Shown: positions 1-11,745, numbered from the stretch's first letter. The stretch: 64,000 bases of DNA from Lyophyllum atratum (GCA_014905825.1 JACGCN010000067.1:62001-126000); one strand, 5' to 3'. The notes: generated by a model not told the origin, from the letters alone. Translations and numbers: made by a program.

Positions 1-784
1 AACGTACGAGGAACGCGTTCCACGATATGCCGATTATGAACATTCAAAGCGTAGGATATCCTTGGTAGCCTCGATGATTTATATCGCCGGGAGGAAATTG
101 TCTTCTCCACTGAACCTTTCTAAGGCTTGACTTTTCCTAGCGGAAGACAAGATATCAGCACGTTAGTCACTTTATTACTGTCCGTTTTTTCGCACTGTTG
201 TATATCTCGCTGTCTCTAGACCTAGTATGGTGAACATCTATTCGAAGCTGCAAAGCGCTTAGTGTACCCATCGAGTCATCCAGCAATATGTCGGGGCAGG
301 GAAATCCATGGGTGTGATATCTATTCCTTCGTTATACATGTAACCATGACCGGAAAAAAAACTGGGAAAGGGTCGCGTCTACCATTCTGCACATCACAAG
401 TTACATAGACAGAACACTTACGTATCTTCACCAGTTATTGGTGTACATATCGCTTATACTGGCCCTGTTGATACCGTTCCTCACTTCTTCACCCCCGATT
501 CTGATGTCTTCATCGCCGGAGAACGTAGAATTATTCTATGCTCGTATGATATCACTGCCAAACTGCGCGCTGAAAGACACATTCATCGTAGGCTACTTGA
601 ATAATGGGAAAGGTAACTTGACTTATAACAGTCGGTTGAGATGGGAGGCCAATTGCGAGGGAAGAGAGAAGAAATTTAATTTTGACGTTGAATATGTGTA
701 GAATCGTACAATTAGAGATACTCTGTTTTTGTTTATAGCTGGGGATTACACCTACGTCTCCGTGAATTACTTCCCGAACCCTGT

Positions 785-1311
785 TCACCACTGTCTAGAC
801 CACGACCAATCATCTCCGCCATTACCACCATTACCACCATTACCGCCGTTGCCGCCATTTCCGCCGCCATTCCAGCCACCATTCCAGACACCATCATTCC
901 AGTCGCCGTCATTCCAGTCTCCATTGTTCCAACCGCCGTTACCACCATTACCACCATTGCCACCATTCCCGCCATTTCCACCCCCGCCATTGTTCCAACC
1001 GCCGCTATTCCAACCACCATTGCCGCCATTGCCGCCGTTTCCACCATTACCTCCGTTGCCACCTCCACTACCATTTCCTCCATTTCCACCGTCACCCCCA
1101 TCTCCACCATCACCACCGCCACCATTCCAAGAGGTTCCCCTGACCTAAGGCGCAGGGTAGTTGGTTAGCCATAAAATTGAACAGCGAAACGGTAACACAC
1201 CTCAATGTCGTTCATCCGTGCGAGTTCAGAGCCATAACCATTGGGTGCTGCAATGGGGCTGGCGATGGCGAAGCCGAGGAATGCTGACACGACGAAGATT
1301 TGGAACTTCAT
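785..1311 (-). CDS. Secreted Gly/Asn-rich repeat protein, copy A
   Basis: Two exons on the minus strand, 1311-1201 and 1144-785, give 156 residues. The intron is phase 0 (GTGTGT...CTTAG). The N-terminus MKFQIFVVSAFLGFAIAS is a typical signal peptide with cleavage near Ala-Ser-Pro. The mature part is almost all GGN or GGD triplets broken by Trp-Asn pairs, ending in a Trp-rich tail (DWSWSRQW). The same architecture, intron position and promoter occur in the gene at 35263-35998, so the exon model is confirmed by a paralogue. The function is unknown. Secretion and low complexity suggest a cell-surface, wall-associated or matrix protein, but that is inference. The plus strand of the same DNA is open as a Pro/Leu repeat, which is a shadow of this gene. 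Confidence 0.8.
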
Positions 1312-1436
1312 TTTGTACGAGAGTTCTGAGCGTTATGAAAGAGATTGCGATGCAGGTTGTTTATGAAACGATGAGTAGATGAGTGGGTGGGTCTCCGGAA
1401 GGTGTGGAGATGCTAGAACGGGTGTCGAGAGGGCCC

Positions 1437-1443
1437 TCTTATA
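1437..1443 (-). promoter_or_regulatory. TATA box of Gly/Asn-rich gene A
   Basis: TATAAGA on the minus strand lies about 125 bp upstream of the ATG at 1311, inside a block (CTACGTCTATAAGAGGGCCC) nearly identical to the one ahead of the paralogue at 35263, where it reads TATAAAA. Conservation between the copies supports a real core promoter. Confidence 0.6.
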
Positions 1444-2130
1444 GACGTAGGAAAGGGGTTCAGAGCGTCGAGGACGACCAGGTGGGTCATCGAAAAGAGG
1501 AGGCCGCCGTATATCATGCGCAGTGAAGCACTCTTCGAGAGGGGGTTCTGCTGACGATAGGGTTGATTGTTGGGCTTTAAGGCGTGTAAAGTAGCCTGGG
1601 GCCTTCATAGAGTGCTACACGTGGAGGTCCTTCAACTCGTGTCTGAGTTAAACATACATCCAGTGCTTCAACGCACTCATCCGTCAAGAATGGCAAAGCA
1701 AATTAAGACGCAAAATTCCTGTCGCATCTTGGCCGCATCAGTCCGACGCGTCAACTACTTGCAATGGTTAGTGAAGAATGTGGTGTGTGTCTCCTAGTTA
1801 TTTTTACCTTAGACATAGCCCACATGTATTATTGACCCACTATACCTAAAATTTCGTCGATTTGAGGCGAGGACCATCGAGGACGTCATTCACTGTGTTT
1901 AGGGGCTGGAAGGGCGATGTTTAATATGAATCATAGCTCCACGGATCCACTTACTTTCTTGAACGAATTCACCCCCTCTTCTTTTACAGCTTTCATAGGA
2001 TCCGGAGGAGTATGCACCCCTTTCCTGGCAGACATCTCACTCAGAGTCACTGGCCCTACTTCGTGATTTGACTCGGAGCTTCGTTTCACGGTTTCACCGT
2101 CGGTCCGTGAGTGAGGCATGCAGCCCGTTG

Positions 2131-2138
2131 GATTCGCC
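2131..2138. repeat. Left target-site duplication (8 bp)
   Basis: GATTCGCC directly precedes the TAGGG terminus at 2139 and is repeated immediately after the opposite terminus (3255-3262). An 8-bp duplication is the hallmark of hAT-superfamily insertion. Confidence 0.8.
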
Positions 2139-3254
2139 TAGGGCTGCACACCGTCCGTATTACGGCCACGGCCGTATAAAACACGGTCACATACGGTATA
2201 CGGCGCACCGTATACCGTCCGTCAAGTAGCCTCCTAGTTTCTTCGACGGTACGGTACGGCAACGGACACGGCCGTAATACGGGTATACGGGTATACGGGG
2301 TCATATTACTATTGAACGAAGAATACATAACTGTAGACTATGCTAGTGGACACCTCGAGACTTACGCAAAGTCACATTTACATGGGCACGCGCAAGGTGT
2401 AGCTGTTTCTTCGCCGGCACCTCGCTAGATTGTCGGCATACGCAAAACACGGCATCCTTATCCTGGCTGTCCTCTCGTCATTGTTGCTGGTTGCTGGTGC
2501 ATCGGCCGAGCTACGCTTATGCTTGGTTTGAGCCTGCCGGGGACGGTGTGTTCTTGGTACCACGACGTTCCCAAACTCGTCGGGGTGCTGGCCGGCGAGT
2601 GCTTCATCGAGTCTGCTGTATTTCGCGCACGACGGCGAGGATTATCTGCTACAGCTGCACATCTTTTCAGTGAATCCCATGAATGATTAAAGTAAGGGCC
2701 GTTACCAGGTGTCGGTTCAAGTGTACTGTCCTCGTCCATCGGGAGTACAGCGGGAGAACTCGGAGTTCTGTTGTTATTGGAAGACTTGCTCGGCCCCTCA
2801 AGTCGTCGGTCGACCGCTAAATATCTCGATGGCGCGACAATCCCGAACGCTGTGAAAGGATTACGACCCGACTTTGAAAGTTCTGCCATGATATGAAGGT
2901 CTTGGAAAGGATCACCGTAGTCGGTAAGCACTGTAGAGGCGCGTATCGCGGGCTACGAAATATAAATTGACCATGCGATGGTGATTGATCATGTCGAGCG
3001 CGCATTCCGTGGTGATTGTTGATGACAACGAGCTCAGCAAAATCTTACGGGAACTCTGATTCAGGGCACGTGGATGAGCGGACCGTGTCCTCCGTACACG
3101 GCCGTGTACGGCCGTATTTTGACGGTGAAATACGGCATACACCGTACCGTCTACCGTCTCCGTCAGCTCTCGCCAACATCCTCGACGGTACGGTGACGGT
3201 AGCCGTATCACGGTGCCGTATTACCGTGTTTATACGGCACGGTGTGCAGCCCTA
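2139..3254. mobile_element. Non-autonomous hAT-type DNA transposon (1116 bp)
   Basis: Perfect 16-bp terminal inverted repeats (TAGGGCTGCACACCGT at 2139-2154 and its complement at 3239-3254) are bounded by an 8-bp direct repeat. TAGGG/CCCTA termini with 8-bp target duplications are characteristic of hAT elements. Both subterminal regions (about 2140-2310 and 3090-3250) are packed with short CGGTACGG / ACGGCCGTAT motifs in both orientations, as expected for transposase-binding subterminal repeats. No transposase is recognisable, so the element is non-autonomous. The middle (about 2330-3080) is not repeat-like and contains an open frame described separately. The intact duplication argues for a fairly recent insertion. 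Confidence 0.8.
2458..2889 (-). other. Open frame carried inside the hAT element
   Basis: A minus-strand frame is open from the ATG at 2889 to 2458 (about 143 residues), and open without an ATG back to 2931. Its composition is protein-like (Ser/Pro/Asn/Arg-rich), but I recognise no transposase, zinc-finger or dimerisation motif. It could be a remnant of the parent element, a captured host fragment or chance. The codon and residue pattern alone does not decide it. Confidence 0.3.
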
Positions 3255-3262
3255 GATTCGCC
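3255..3262. repeat. Right target-site duplication (8 bp)
   Basis: GATTCGCC follows the CCCTA terminus of the hAT element and matches 2131-2138 exactly. Confidence 0.8.
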
Positions 3263-3443
3263 TTGCCAGCCACGACGTAAACAAAGCCAAATCCCGTAAG
3301 CGTTCTCTTCGGACTTCCCATTTTTTGTTGATTTTTTGCGCGGCAACTTGGAGTTGCGGCCCGAGGCAAGTTCTGGGCAATCTCCGTGTTCCTCTAGCGC
3401 CTTCAGACCAGCAGCGTCTAAGGACTTGTCCAAATCGTCTGCA

Positions 3444-4027
3444 ATGTCTTCTCTTCAGAAATCTATGCAAGCCATGACTGTAAGACCTTCTCCTTCTTGC
3501 TTCAAAGATTCTTATAATCTTCCTGGCAGTTGTCTAACTCACTGCAACCACATGCTGCTTCAAATCGAGCCCGCCGCCCAGCTGCCAGTGCTGGCGCCGC
3601 AATTCCAGATCAAATCGCCCCCCGACTCCCTCCACGTACGCCAGAATCGGACGATCACCGCGTATTCTACGGCTTCACTGTCTCCTACCCTTGGCTCGTT
3701 GAGTTCTGCGAGAAAAAGGCTGACACCATTCCGGGCTACCACCCCGGCTGGTATTCCGCTACCAAAGTGCAAATGGCGCTGGCGCTGTTGAGTAAACTCT
3801 CGGGCGTCCCGAATCTCACGGGTGAGACTGTCTGGTGCAAAGTCAATGAACCCCGCGTCAGGCTCGGTGACAAGGGCTATACGCCGTTTTTGGCCGTGTG
3901 CAGCTCGATGAAGAGCTCGTGGGACAGGAGGCCCAGTAATGCGCAGCTCGAAAAGCTCAAGGGTCTTGTAGGCAAGGAACCCGATTGGTTCGTGGACGTC
4001 AATCCTTTGAGCTTTTACAGGAACTAG
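3444..4027 (+). CDS. Conserved-looking hypothetical protein
   Basis: Exon 2 (3530-4027) encodes a globular-looking domain with hydrophobic and aromatic periodicity (VFYGFTVSYPWLVEFCEKKA... ending DVNPLSFYRN) and no low complexity. A short first exon from the ATG at 3444 joins it in frame through a 50-bp intron (3480-3529, GTAAGA...GGCAG), giving 177 residues. The upstream frame stays open to about 3336, so the true start may lie further 5'. I cannot assign a family. It begins about 180 bp from the end of the hAT insertion, which may therefore sit in its promoter. Confidence 0.5.
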
Positions 4028-5566
4028 CAGCATGTCGGGTCATTTATCCTTTTTGGTGATTTGCTTTCTTTATTTCCCTGGTAACACGCTGACTGCTCTC
4101 TGTTTGATAGATTCTTGTTCGCGCGCGTAATCGTTTATCCCTGTCGCTCATTATCTGTTGTATTTACCTTGCTCCGCACCACTGAGTCCCTTTTGTTGCG
4201 ATCGTCCAAAAATGTCAGATTTTCGATTTGAGAAGCATTTCTCGACAGATGACCATCACCCCGACCCATCGTCTGACAATTACGGTGAGGAGTCCCGACG
4301 CGCTCAGCATCGTGTCGCACGTTCATGCGATCGTTTCGCCTTATCCCCGCATTAACAAAACATCGACATGTTCATATAACCCAGGAGGTTATGTGCCTAC
4401 CCTCAGGACCCCAAATGTCACGTCCAGGTTTAGCCGTGGGTCTTACGGTTCACAATTAGCTTTCCTCGTCGTTTCTGGGGTCGTAATTCGAGGACCCACA
4501 TCCGCCATTCATCTAGCTTCCATTCTCTGGAAACAAGCGGAGAGTCAGAACCGGTCTGTGTTCCCCAAGTTCAATCGATATATCGAAAAGGTCCGGCCAT
4601 GGGTGATATTCTCCCACCACCAATTTAGGAAATTAAAAAGGTGCACGATTCACGACCCTAGCAAGGTATTGCAGGCTACGACGTCCTATACGAGGGATGG
4701 CGTCACTCAAGCTTACTTACCGCGGCGCCACTCTATGGCCATCGCTTTGCTCTTCGGTTGAGCTCAGTCATGGGGTTCTAGCATTTTCGAGGTTGTGAGG
4801 TACCATCCACCAGGTGCGTTCAAAGATGGCGATGGGAGCCGCTATCCAACCTATTTCTTCGGCATTCGAGGCCACCGAAGTGTTAATTCTGTCCCGTAGC
4901 TCGGAACCGGGCGCTCCTCTCCGACCCTTCATCCATCTTCTCTGTAAGTTAAGTTGAATTGTCAGATGACTTGACGAGATGCGACGCCTTCAGGACGCCT
5001 AGCTTACTCGCACGTTCATGAAATGTACGAGGATAGGCGCCAGCGTGAGAGTTGAAAGCCTTATACTGCATTTGCTATACACGAAGCTTTCCAGAACCCC
5101 CTTCTTCCCCTTCTCATGTCCATCGACCCGCTGTAATAGGATGTCTTGGGGTCCTAACGGAACCATTCTGTCTGCTTTCAATATCCACATACAGGTGAGA
5201 TTTCACGTATTGAAAGGACAGGACAACCCTCTGATACTTTTCTTCGATTCCGCCACAGTTTGACAAGTTACGTGGTCAGAGTCTCTAGAATTACGCATAT
5301 ACATATTGATAGAGCCAAGGAACGGACGTACCCGGTCGAAAGGTATATAAAGGCCATGGACCTTCCCTCGAAAGACCTCAACTGGAGATAGTCTCTTGAA
5401 TAAGGTGAGTAGAGTGTCTAGGCCGATATACATAGGGATCACTAACATAGTGACCACAGCCCTCGCCTAAGGGAAACTTTTGCAGCTCAACTACCAACAT
5501 CCTCAAGAATCAAAGGTCAGCTTGAACGTTCTAAGAAGATAGGTTATACGCTGACTATTACCGCGC
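4028..5566. other. Intergenic region
   Basis: There are several open frames of 60-177 codons on both strands, none with a recognisable domain, consistent splice pattern or signal peptide. The only likely functional element is TATATAAAGG near 5343-5352 on the plus strand, which fits the gene starting at 5567. Confidence 0.4.
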
Positions 5567-5969
5567 ATGGGCTTCAGCAACAATGTCGATCTTCGTCAAT
5601 GGAAAGTGCCTCATAGTCACCACCCTGGCCCCGGAAAGCTCAGCCTTCTCTCGTACCAAGGCCCAGCCAACAGTAACGCTAACGGCTCGCTTTCCACGAC
5701 CAATGCCGGCGTCACCAGGTTCTTAATTTCCTTCAGCCATAACTATACGCAATTCGCGTTCCAATGGGATGGTGCTGGAGAAGCCGTATATTCGCTTGGA
5801 AACGGCTTGGAGAGAAAGCCAGTCGGGAAGAGCTGGACTCAGGCGAGTCACGTAGCCTGGGGTGCTTCTGTCGTGGACACCCAAGATGTTTAATGTTACA
5901 TCGATCGCCGCCAGCGCGCTTGACAGAACCAACAACACAACTGTCTACATCATCCCAGACCTGATCTAG
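5567..5969 (+). pseudogene. Hypothetical beta-rich protein, apparently frameshifted
   Basis: The ATG at 5567 opens a 108-codon frame rich in alternating polar and aromatic residues (for example TRFLISFSHNYTQFAFQWDG), suggestive of a beta-sandwich, ending at a TAA near 5893. The protein-like sequence continues immediately in another frame (NVTSIAASALDRTNN...YIIPDLI, stop at 5967-5969), so one frameshift or an unrecognised short intron separates the two halves. A TATA-like TATATAAAGG lies about 220 bp upstream. The family is unknown. Alternatives are a sequencing indel, a GTAGCC-donor intron, or a genuine pseudogene. Confidence 0.35.
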
Positions 5970-6419
5970 GTATGTTCTTCGACCCACAGTCGGGGGTAGT
6001 CGGACTGATATCAGGTACACCGCAGATCGTCTCAGCTTTCCCTCGAAGTGTAAATGTAATCGGCCTTCTGAAGTTGATACTTTTGTAATCCTGACATGGT
6101 GTAGCACGAGATTGTGTTTCCGAAGTTTTACGCTGGCATGATCTCTTCCCGCTCTCTGCTTTCGGGTTCCAGGCCAGTTCCACAGCCACGATGTTGTCAA
6201 TTCTAAGCGATGAGTACTTGGGCAGACGTATTCATCGGCCCCTCAATGAGTTTCAAGGTTTTCACGTTTAGATCACTTCTCTTCTTCGTATTGGGCGGCA
6301 CAGGATACCGATGATACGATCGGCAAGACATACAACATCGCGCAGGATCACGGAATGAGAGTTTGAATTATCCCAAAAGACATTCTCTATCACGCTGCGA
6401 CAAGAGCAACACAGCATAT

Positions 6420-9400
6420 CTAACTACATAGAGCAGACCAATTAATCTTCCCCTGCCGTGTCCGCGCCCTCAAACCCATCCTCGGACGAGCAAGATCCAA
6501 AAGATGCCTCATCGTCGGCCTCCCATGAGGACAGTTCCATGGCTGGTCCATTGTGCCCATATGATTGACCACCTATACAACCATATACGACGCATAAGCT
6601 AATCTCCCCAAATAGATCAAAGGAAGGACCCACCAAGGACATCTGCTGCTTATTCAACGGCATACCCACCATGACACTCTTCCGACACGCCCGCATCGCG
6701 AACATAGCCCGCGCCTTAGAGCATCGGACCATCTGTCCCATCGGGCGGTCCCGCATCAGGTGTATCAGCTCCTCTAGATCTACGTCACAGTATTGTTCAG
6801 GTCAGTTGTGCCTCTACCCGTTCGGGGGTGAATGACTGACCTTGCATATCGAAGACCGTGCTCTTGCTGACGGGCTGAGCCGTCAACCAGAGCCGAGCAC
6901 CCTGCCTGGCCTCGTCCTCCCCCGATTCTTCGACCTCGAATCCATTTTGTCGTAGCACATCCATATTCTCGAGAGCGAGGAGCTCGTCCGACGCCGTCAG
7001 CTCCATTGCTCGTGGTCTATCATAGTACCCATCAGCTTCATTATACGTACCAATACTTGAGCCGACTGACCTAAAGAGCTTTTGCGATGCAATGCTCGTC
7101 GTCTGCTGAAGCGTCTCGAAATTATACTTCTCATCCGCAGCATGCTGATCCACGATGAATAAATCATCCATGACCGTCTCCTTACGCTCCTCGTTGCCAT
7201 CGCCATCGCTGTCCCCACCTCCTACTGTCTTACGTCTCCGCGTCACGATGAAACCGAGGTTGAACTGCCCGATGATATCCATAGCTGCAAAGTCCTTCTT
7301 ATCAATGACACGCGCAAGGGCATTGACAGCCCTCTCGTTGTTCTCCGCATTCGATACACCCGCGTCGGACGGCACACGGGGGAGGGAGCCAGCCTCCGCT
7401 TCCCTCTCCGTGTCAAACGATGATGAGATTTCCCTGCGCAGGCGACCCCAGGTCTCTGTGATCCTGTTGACGTCGAATCGGAGCGTGACATCCCCATGTC
7501 CGTGGTCGGAGTTGCGGATGACCTCTGGCCGAGAGATGGGTTCGTCGGATCGTAGAGACGAAGACGTGTCTTCGAACACGGGGGTGATACTGGAATCGTC
7601 GAGCCCATCATCAGACGTGAGGTCGATAGCTTTCGACGACGACTGCCCGAAATCCTCCTCGTCAGCGGGCGTCAAAGACCTAACGACCTGTCGTCTGGTT
7701 CCATCAGGCCGTTTCCGTAAAAGTTCATCCTCCGCAAATGGCTCGACATCCGACGAGGGATCCAGCTCATCTTCCTCCATACCGTCAGTCGCATCCCCAT
7801 GATACACGTCCTCCTCCTCCCTGTCCTCCTCCTCCTGAGACTCCTCCCCTTCCTCCTCGTCCTCCACCACCTCCTGCGACGCCGGCATCTGACTCCCCGT
7901 CCTCGCAAAACCAGCAAGTTTATTCCGCAGATCGTCACGTGACATTTTAGCGGAAGACTTCGCCCGTCCCGTCTCTTTGCCAGAACCGCCGGAGCGAGAC
8001 CCTCTTTGACGACCGGAAGGGCCACCGACAGGCGGTGCATCTTTCTTCTTCTTCGGCGGTGGTCCTTTCTCCTCCCTCTCCTCCCTCTCCCCATTCTGCG
8101 GTTCCTGTTCCTCCTGCGATTCCTGTTCCTCCTGCGATTCCTCTTCCTCCTGCTGCTCAACATCCTTCTCCAACGCCGCAACCCGATTCCACGCAGCCTG
8201 AGTCGTATCGACCACAACAGCAGCCGCCCTTCCCCTCTCCGGGGAATCAATCAGACTCGGTGTATCCTCACTTTGAGGCCGATCGCCCTGATCGACATCC
8301 ATCCCATCATCAATATCGTGGCCGCGTCCTGAGCGACGAGCATCGACCATTTGGGTGACAGTGGGAGACGCAGGGGGCGATGGTGATGACGATGAACGTA
8401 ACGCAGGCTGCGCGCCTTCGGGACGATGCGACACGCGGCCGCTGACCAGCTGCGGGACTGTAGGCGAAACAACCGCAGGAGGATCGCTCAGTGCGGGCGG
8501 TTTTGTAGACGATCCTATCCCAAGATCGATGTCATCCGACAGCAATAGCGGCTCCGAAGACATGGCGTGGTCTTCGCATGCATCAAGTTCCTCATCTTCC
8601 GCATGCGCGACGGAAGGAGGCGACGGAGGGGGGCGTTTCTTGCTCAACCCTGGCTGATGCTCATCGGGTACGTCAGCCTCTTCAGCTTCGGAGCGCGTCC
8701 TCTTGTGTGTTGGAGGGCGGCTGGAGGGGGTGGCGAGGGTGCTCTGCAACGTGCGCTGGGTCTGAGAGGTACCGACGTCGTACGTTGAGCGGGAGGGTGC
8801 GAAGGCTTCTTCGAGGGCGGTCTGACAGGGTTTCGGTTAGTAGACAGACGTCGTCAGTTCGGGGTGGGCATACCTTGAGTTTTGTTATCAAATTACCTTC
8901 GCTGTGTAGGAAAATCGTCCGTTTGTCCGGGCTCACGTTGATGTCGCACGAGTCTGGTCGAACGGTCAGCGGTCGCAAGGGGGTAACGATGCTGGAGTGC
9001 ATACCAGTGGGAAGGATAAAGTCAGCGAGAATAAACGGGGCTTGGTTCGCGCTGAACGAGCGATAGACTTCATTAAACGCTTTCTGGATCTAAGTAGGAG
9101 CGGCGGTTGTTAGAGCGCTGGAGGACAGACTTTGGGCCCTCGTACCTTGGTAAGGTTGCACGGCCGACCGTTGATGTAGAAAAATTGACGGTCGGTCCCC
9201 GTTCTTCCACCTCCGACTGAGAATCTCGAGATGAGACCTTTGACGCTGACAGTAACGGGGTCTGTATCGCCAGGGGCCGTGTCACTGTGGCTAAGCGGGA
9301 GGCTCTTCAGAAGCGACATCGTCATATAGCCGGACGGTGACTTACGTTTGGATCCTCCGGAGCGACGTCTTATCCTTCTCCACTTCGAACGTCAAGTCGA

Positions 9401-10331
9401 GGTCAACGATGTTGTCCAGAGCTTTCGGCCCCCATAGAGCGGAAACCGAAGCCCGGGTCGAAGAGGCACCGGATGTGCGGAGCTGTACAGTCTTCTGGCT
9501 TGCGATGCGGTCAGATCAATGATGAAAGGCCTTAGCTCGAGGAATACATACCCTTTGTCGATCTGGTTGCTGACGGTAAGCCGAACGCCCGCTCCAGCCG
9601 TGCAGCAGGGTCCCAGGGCGTATGCGTTGAGCAGGGCAAGGGCCTTTCCAAACTCGCGCTTCGAGTTACGCTCGAACTCCTTTCGCCGGACGGGGAGAGG
9701 GGCAAAAAGATTTGTCAATGCGACCGTCGTTCCACGCTGCGTAAAGTACGACGTCATGACTCTGCAACGGACTGTGGATATTACGACGCACCTGCCGGGC
9801 AACTTTCATCCGCTTTCCAACCGTCCCGCTCGATTCCATCTCTAAGGACACCCCCATAGGCGGTTCGGTGGCCGTCGTAACGACGAGAGTCTCTGACAGA
9901 GCACAGAGTGATGAGAGAGCCTCTCCTCTGAAACCAAATGTTCGTACAGTGGCAAGGTCCGAAAACGACGTGAGTTTTGACGTGTAGTGCTTCAGTGCTG
10001 TAGACCGGGGTCAATACGACTTCTCTACGCGCGTGAATGAACGGACCAATGCTGTCGTGATAGTCCTCCGCGATACCACTGCCATTGTCGATGACCTCGA
10101 TACTTCTCAGCCCATATTGCTTAAACCGAACCTCTGGCGACGTGTCAGACTTGATATTCGTGCTGAAGAACATATATTTTCGTGCAACTCACCTATATTT
10201 GTCGCTCCAGCATCTAAACTATTCTCGACAAGCTCCTTGACCGCAGTCTGCAGATCAATCACAACTTGGCCCGAGGTGATTCGGTGAATAGATGTCTTGT
10301 CTATAGGCTTTATCGCGCCCTTGGTCGTCAT
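6420..10331 (-). CDS. PMS1: DNA mismatch-repair protein PMS1 (MutL homologue)
   Basis: Eleven exons, all in phase: 10331-10193, 10133-10047, 9997-9792, 9736-9552, 9498-9346, 9290-9146, 9089-9005, 8953-8874, 8821-6841, 6779-6634, 6572-6420; 1119 residues. The N-terminal GHKL ATPase shows [11 protein letters not shown] (motif I), DNGSGI (II) and [16 protein letters not shown] (III). The transducer domain contains [12 protein letters not shown] roughly 480-residue acidic, Ser/Glu-rich linker (about 375-860) is encoded in the giant ninth exon. The C-terminal dimerisation/endonuclease domain has GQFNLGFIV (about 874), the metal-binding DQHAADE motif (about 916), ACRKSVMVG and [11 protein letters not shown]. 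In the family, PMS1 pairs with MLH1 as the MutL-alpha nicking endonuclease in nuclear mismatch repair. All motifs look intact. Confidence 0.96.
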
Positions 10332-11162
10332 TGCGTGAGTCCCGGGGATAGCTGAACATGGACAGCTAGAATCAGGGGTGGGACCTGTCCAGGAGAAATC
10401 CTGTGGGAGGCAGTACGACTTGCCCTAAACTCAACGCTGTCGTTGGTCATCACAATGACGGACGTTCTTCCGAGTCCCGACTTCCATTCTACCTCTCGCC
10501 ATTGTTCTTCAAATTGCTCACCGCCAGCGCAATGCAGAGGCCCACTGCAAGTCTTCAGCTGAATAGTAATTGTTTCTCGACCATCTTTCAAATGTCAAAA
10601 TCGACTGGACCTTCCGGACAGGCCTTTGCTAAACAACAACAGCCACTGTACGGCGTTCTCCATGGGCCTGGCCATACACGAGGACGATCACGAGGCTCTG
10701 GCCTGTAAACGCCGTTGATTCTTCGAAAGCTCCGCCTTGACATCTCCCACACCTTTTGTCATGGAGAAGCCCCTTCTTCTCCTTCCAGCCTCGCTTCTTG
10801 CGAATCGATAACATCGATATGCGCCACACCCGCCCAGTGGCAGAGCCTTGTTCCCGAATCGGGAGTGCTGTGATGGTATGGCAACCCACGCCCAGGGCAC
10901 GCTCGTGGCACGCTTCAATCAACGATCGAACGCTCAAATATGCCCCGCTTTGGCCTTTCCACGGATACGGTATATATAACGACACCCTTGTTCTTCGTGG
11001 GTCCCCACCTCCATCCGCAATTGGGCCGCTCAAACCAAATTCCGCAATCGACCCTTTATCGCCCCTAGGTTTATATAACGGATCTTCCAACCCTCCTCAG
11101 ATCAGCTAGAAACACGACATATCTACACTTCAATATCTATACCTCGATTGCTCGTATACGTG
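10332..11162. other. Intergenic region between PMS1 and 11163 gene
   Basis: A divergent promoter region with small open frames on both strands (for example minus 10591-10328, plus 10592-10708) but no recognisable domain. TATA-like sequences at 10969-10978 and 11072-11078 (TATATAA) precede the plus-strand gene. Confidence 0.4.
11072..11078 (+). promoter_or_regulatory. TATA box of 11163 gene
   Basis: TATATAA lies 85-91 bp upstream of the ATG at 11163, in a T/C-rich leader typical of expressed basidiomycete genes. Confidence 0.5.
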
Positions 11163-11745
11163 ATGAACACATCTATCACTGAAGCCGAAATCTTGGCCTT
11201 CTTCGAACAAGACTCGTCGAGTCCCGCCGGCCTCACCGATGAAGAGTTCGCTGAGCTATGGTACGCGATCTCCTTATCTGTTTTCCCCGCACTAAACGCG
11301 CCTCCCTCTCTAGCGCCCTCGCTACACCAGAATCCTTTGAGTCCCAACTAGACGTCGACGCCTTCTTCGCAGAGCTCGGGTACGTGTTTTTCTCGTCCAT
11401 AACATTTGCATCTGTCCTCACCTCATCCTCCACAGTTTTCCCACCATGCAAACCCAATCTACATCCGAAATCGAGCCCATGCCCACATTCGCACCAGATT
11501 TCGACCCCCTCTCCCCAGCAAACATGACGCCACCCGAGTTCGTCGCGTTCTGCGGCTACGACCCTTCAGAGTTCAAAAGCCTCGGCGCGTCCTGCCTCAA
11601 CTCACTCGTGGACGGGGTGGAGATCTGGTCACGCGTCTTTGAAGAGATCACGGAGAAGATGCAGCAGTCGACGGCGGGGGGAGATACGCTTTTCACGGAT
11701 ATGGACATGGGCGGTAACGCTCTTCAACCCATCGTGAGCCACTAA
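11163..11745 (+). CDS. Small acidic hypothetical protein
   Basis: Three exons (11163-11260, 11314-11379, 11436-11745) joined by phase-2 introns of 53 and 56 bp give 157 residues. Both junctions keep one open frame through clean GTACG...TAG/CAG sites, so the model is strong although the family is unknown. The protein is acidic and rich in Phe/Leu/Asp/Glu (for example EAEILAFFEQDSSS and TDEEFAEL), with two similar short amphipathic segments in exons 1 and 2 (each AFF-E-like). There is no signal peptide or transmembrane segment. Such acidic/hydrophobic segments resemble activation domains or protein-interaction helices, but no function can be assigned. Confidence 0.7.

Larger units (their letters stand above)
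785..1920 (-). repeat. Arm 1 of inverted segmental duplication
   Basis: The reverse complement of this segment aligns end to end with 34676-35998: distal block around 1800-1920, promoter at 1380-1620, signal-peptide exon, intron and repeat exon. About 1.1-1.3 kb was therefore copied in opposite orientation, 34 kb away. The upstream part (1312-1920) holds no other gene that I can support. Confidence 0.75.

Noticed and set aside
729..1148. 139-codon plus-strand Pro/Leu/Phe repeat frame and the overlapping Met/Val-rich minus frame
   Set aside because: They are other-frame readings of the GGN-encoding exon of gene A; only the spliced minus frame has a signal peptide and a matching paralogue.
2150..3250. 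CGGTACGG/ACGGCCGTAT clusters considered as a satellite or CRISPR-like array
   Set aside because: Spacing is irregular and both orientations occur; they are the subterminal regions of the hAT element.
4228..4761. 177-codon plus-strand frame
   Set aside because: No domain, signal, splice partner or biased composition; consistent with a chance open frame.
7155..8358. Long plus-strand and alternative minus-strand frames over the PMS1 linker
   Set aside because: Shadows of the acidic, purine-biased linker; the PMS1 frame is continuous with conserved domains on both sides.
10403..11109. Small frames on both strands upstream of PMS1 that looked briefly like an Sm-like protein (RETITIQLKT)
   Set aside because: The similarity did not extend beyond about ten residues and no exon could be joined.
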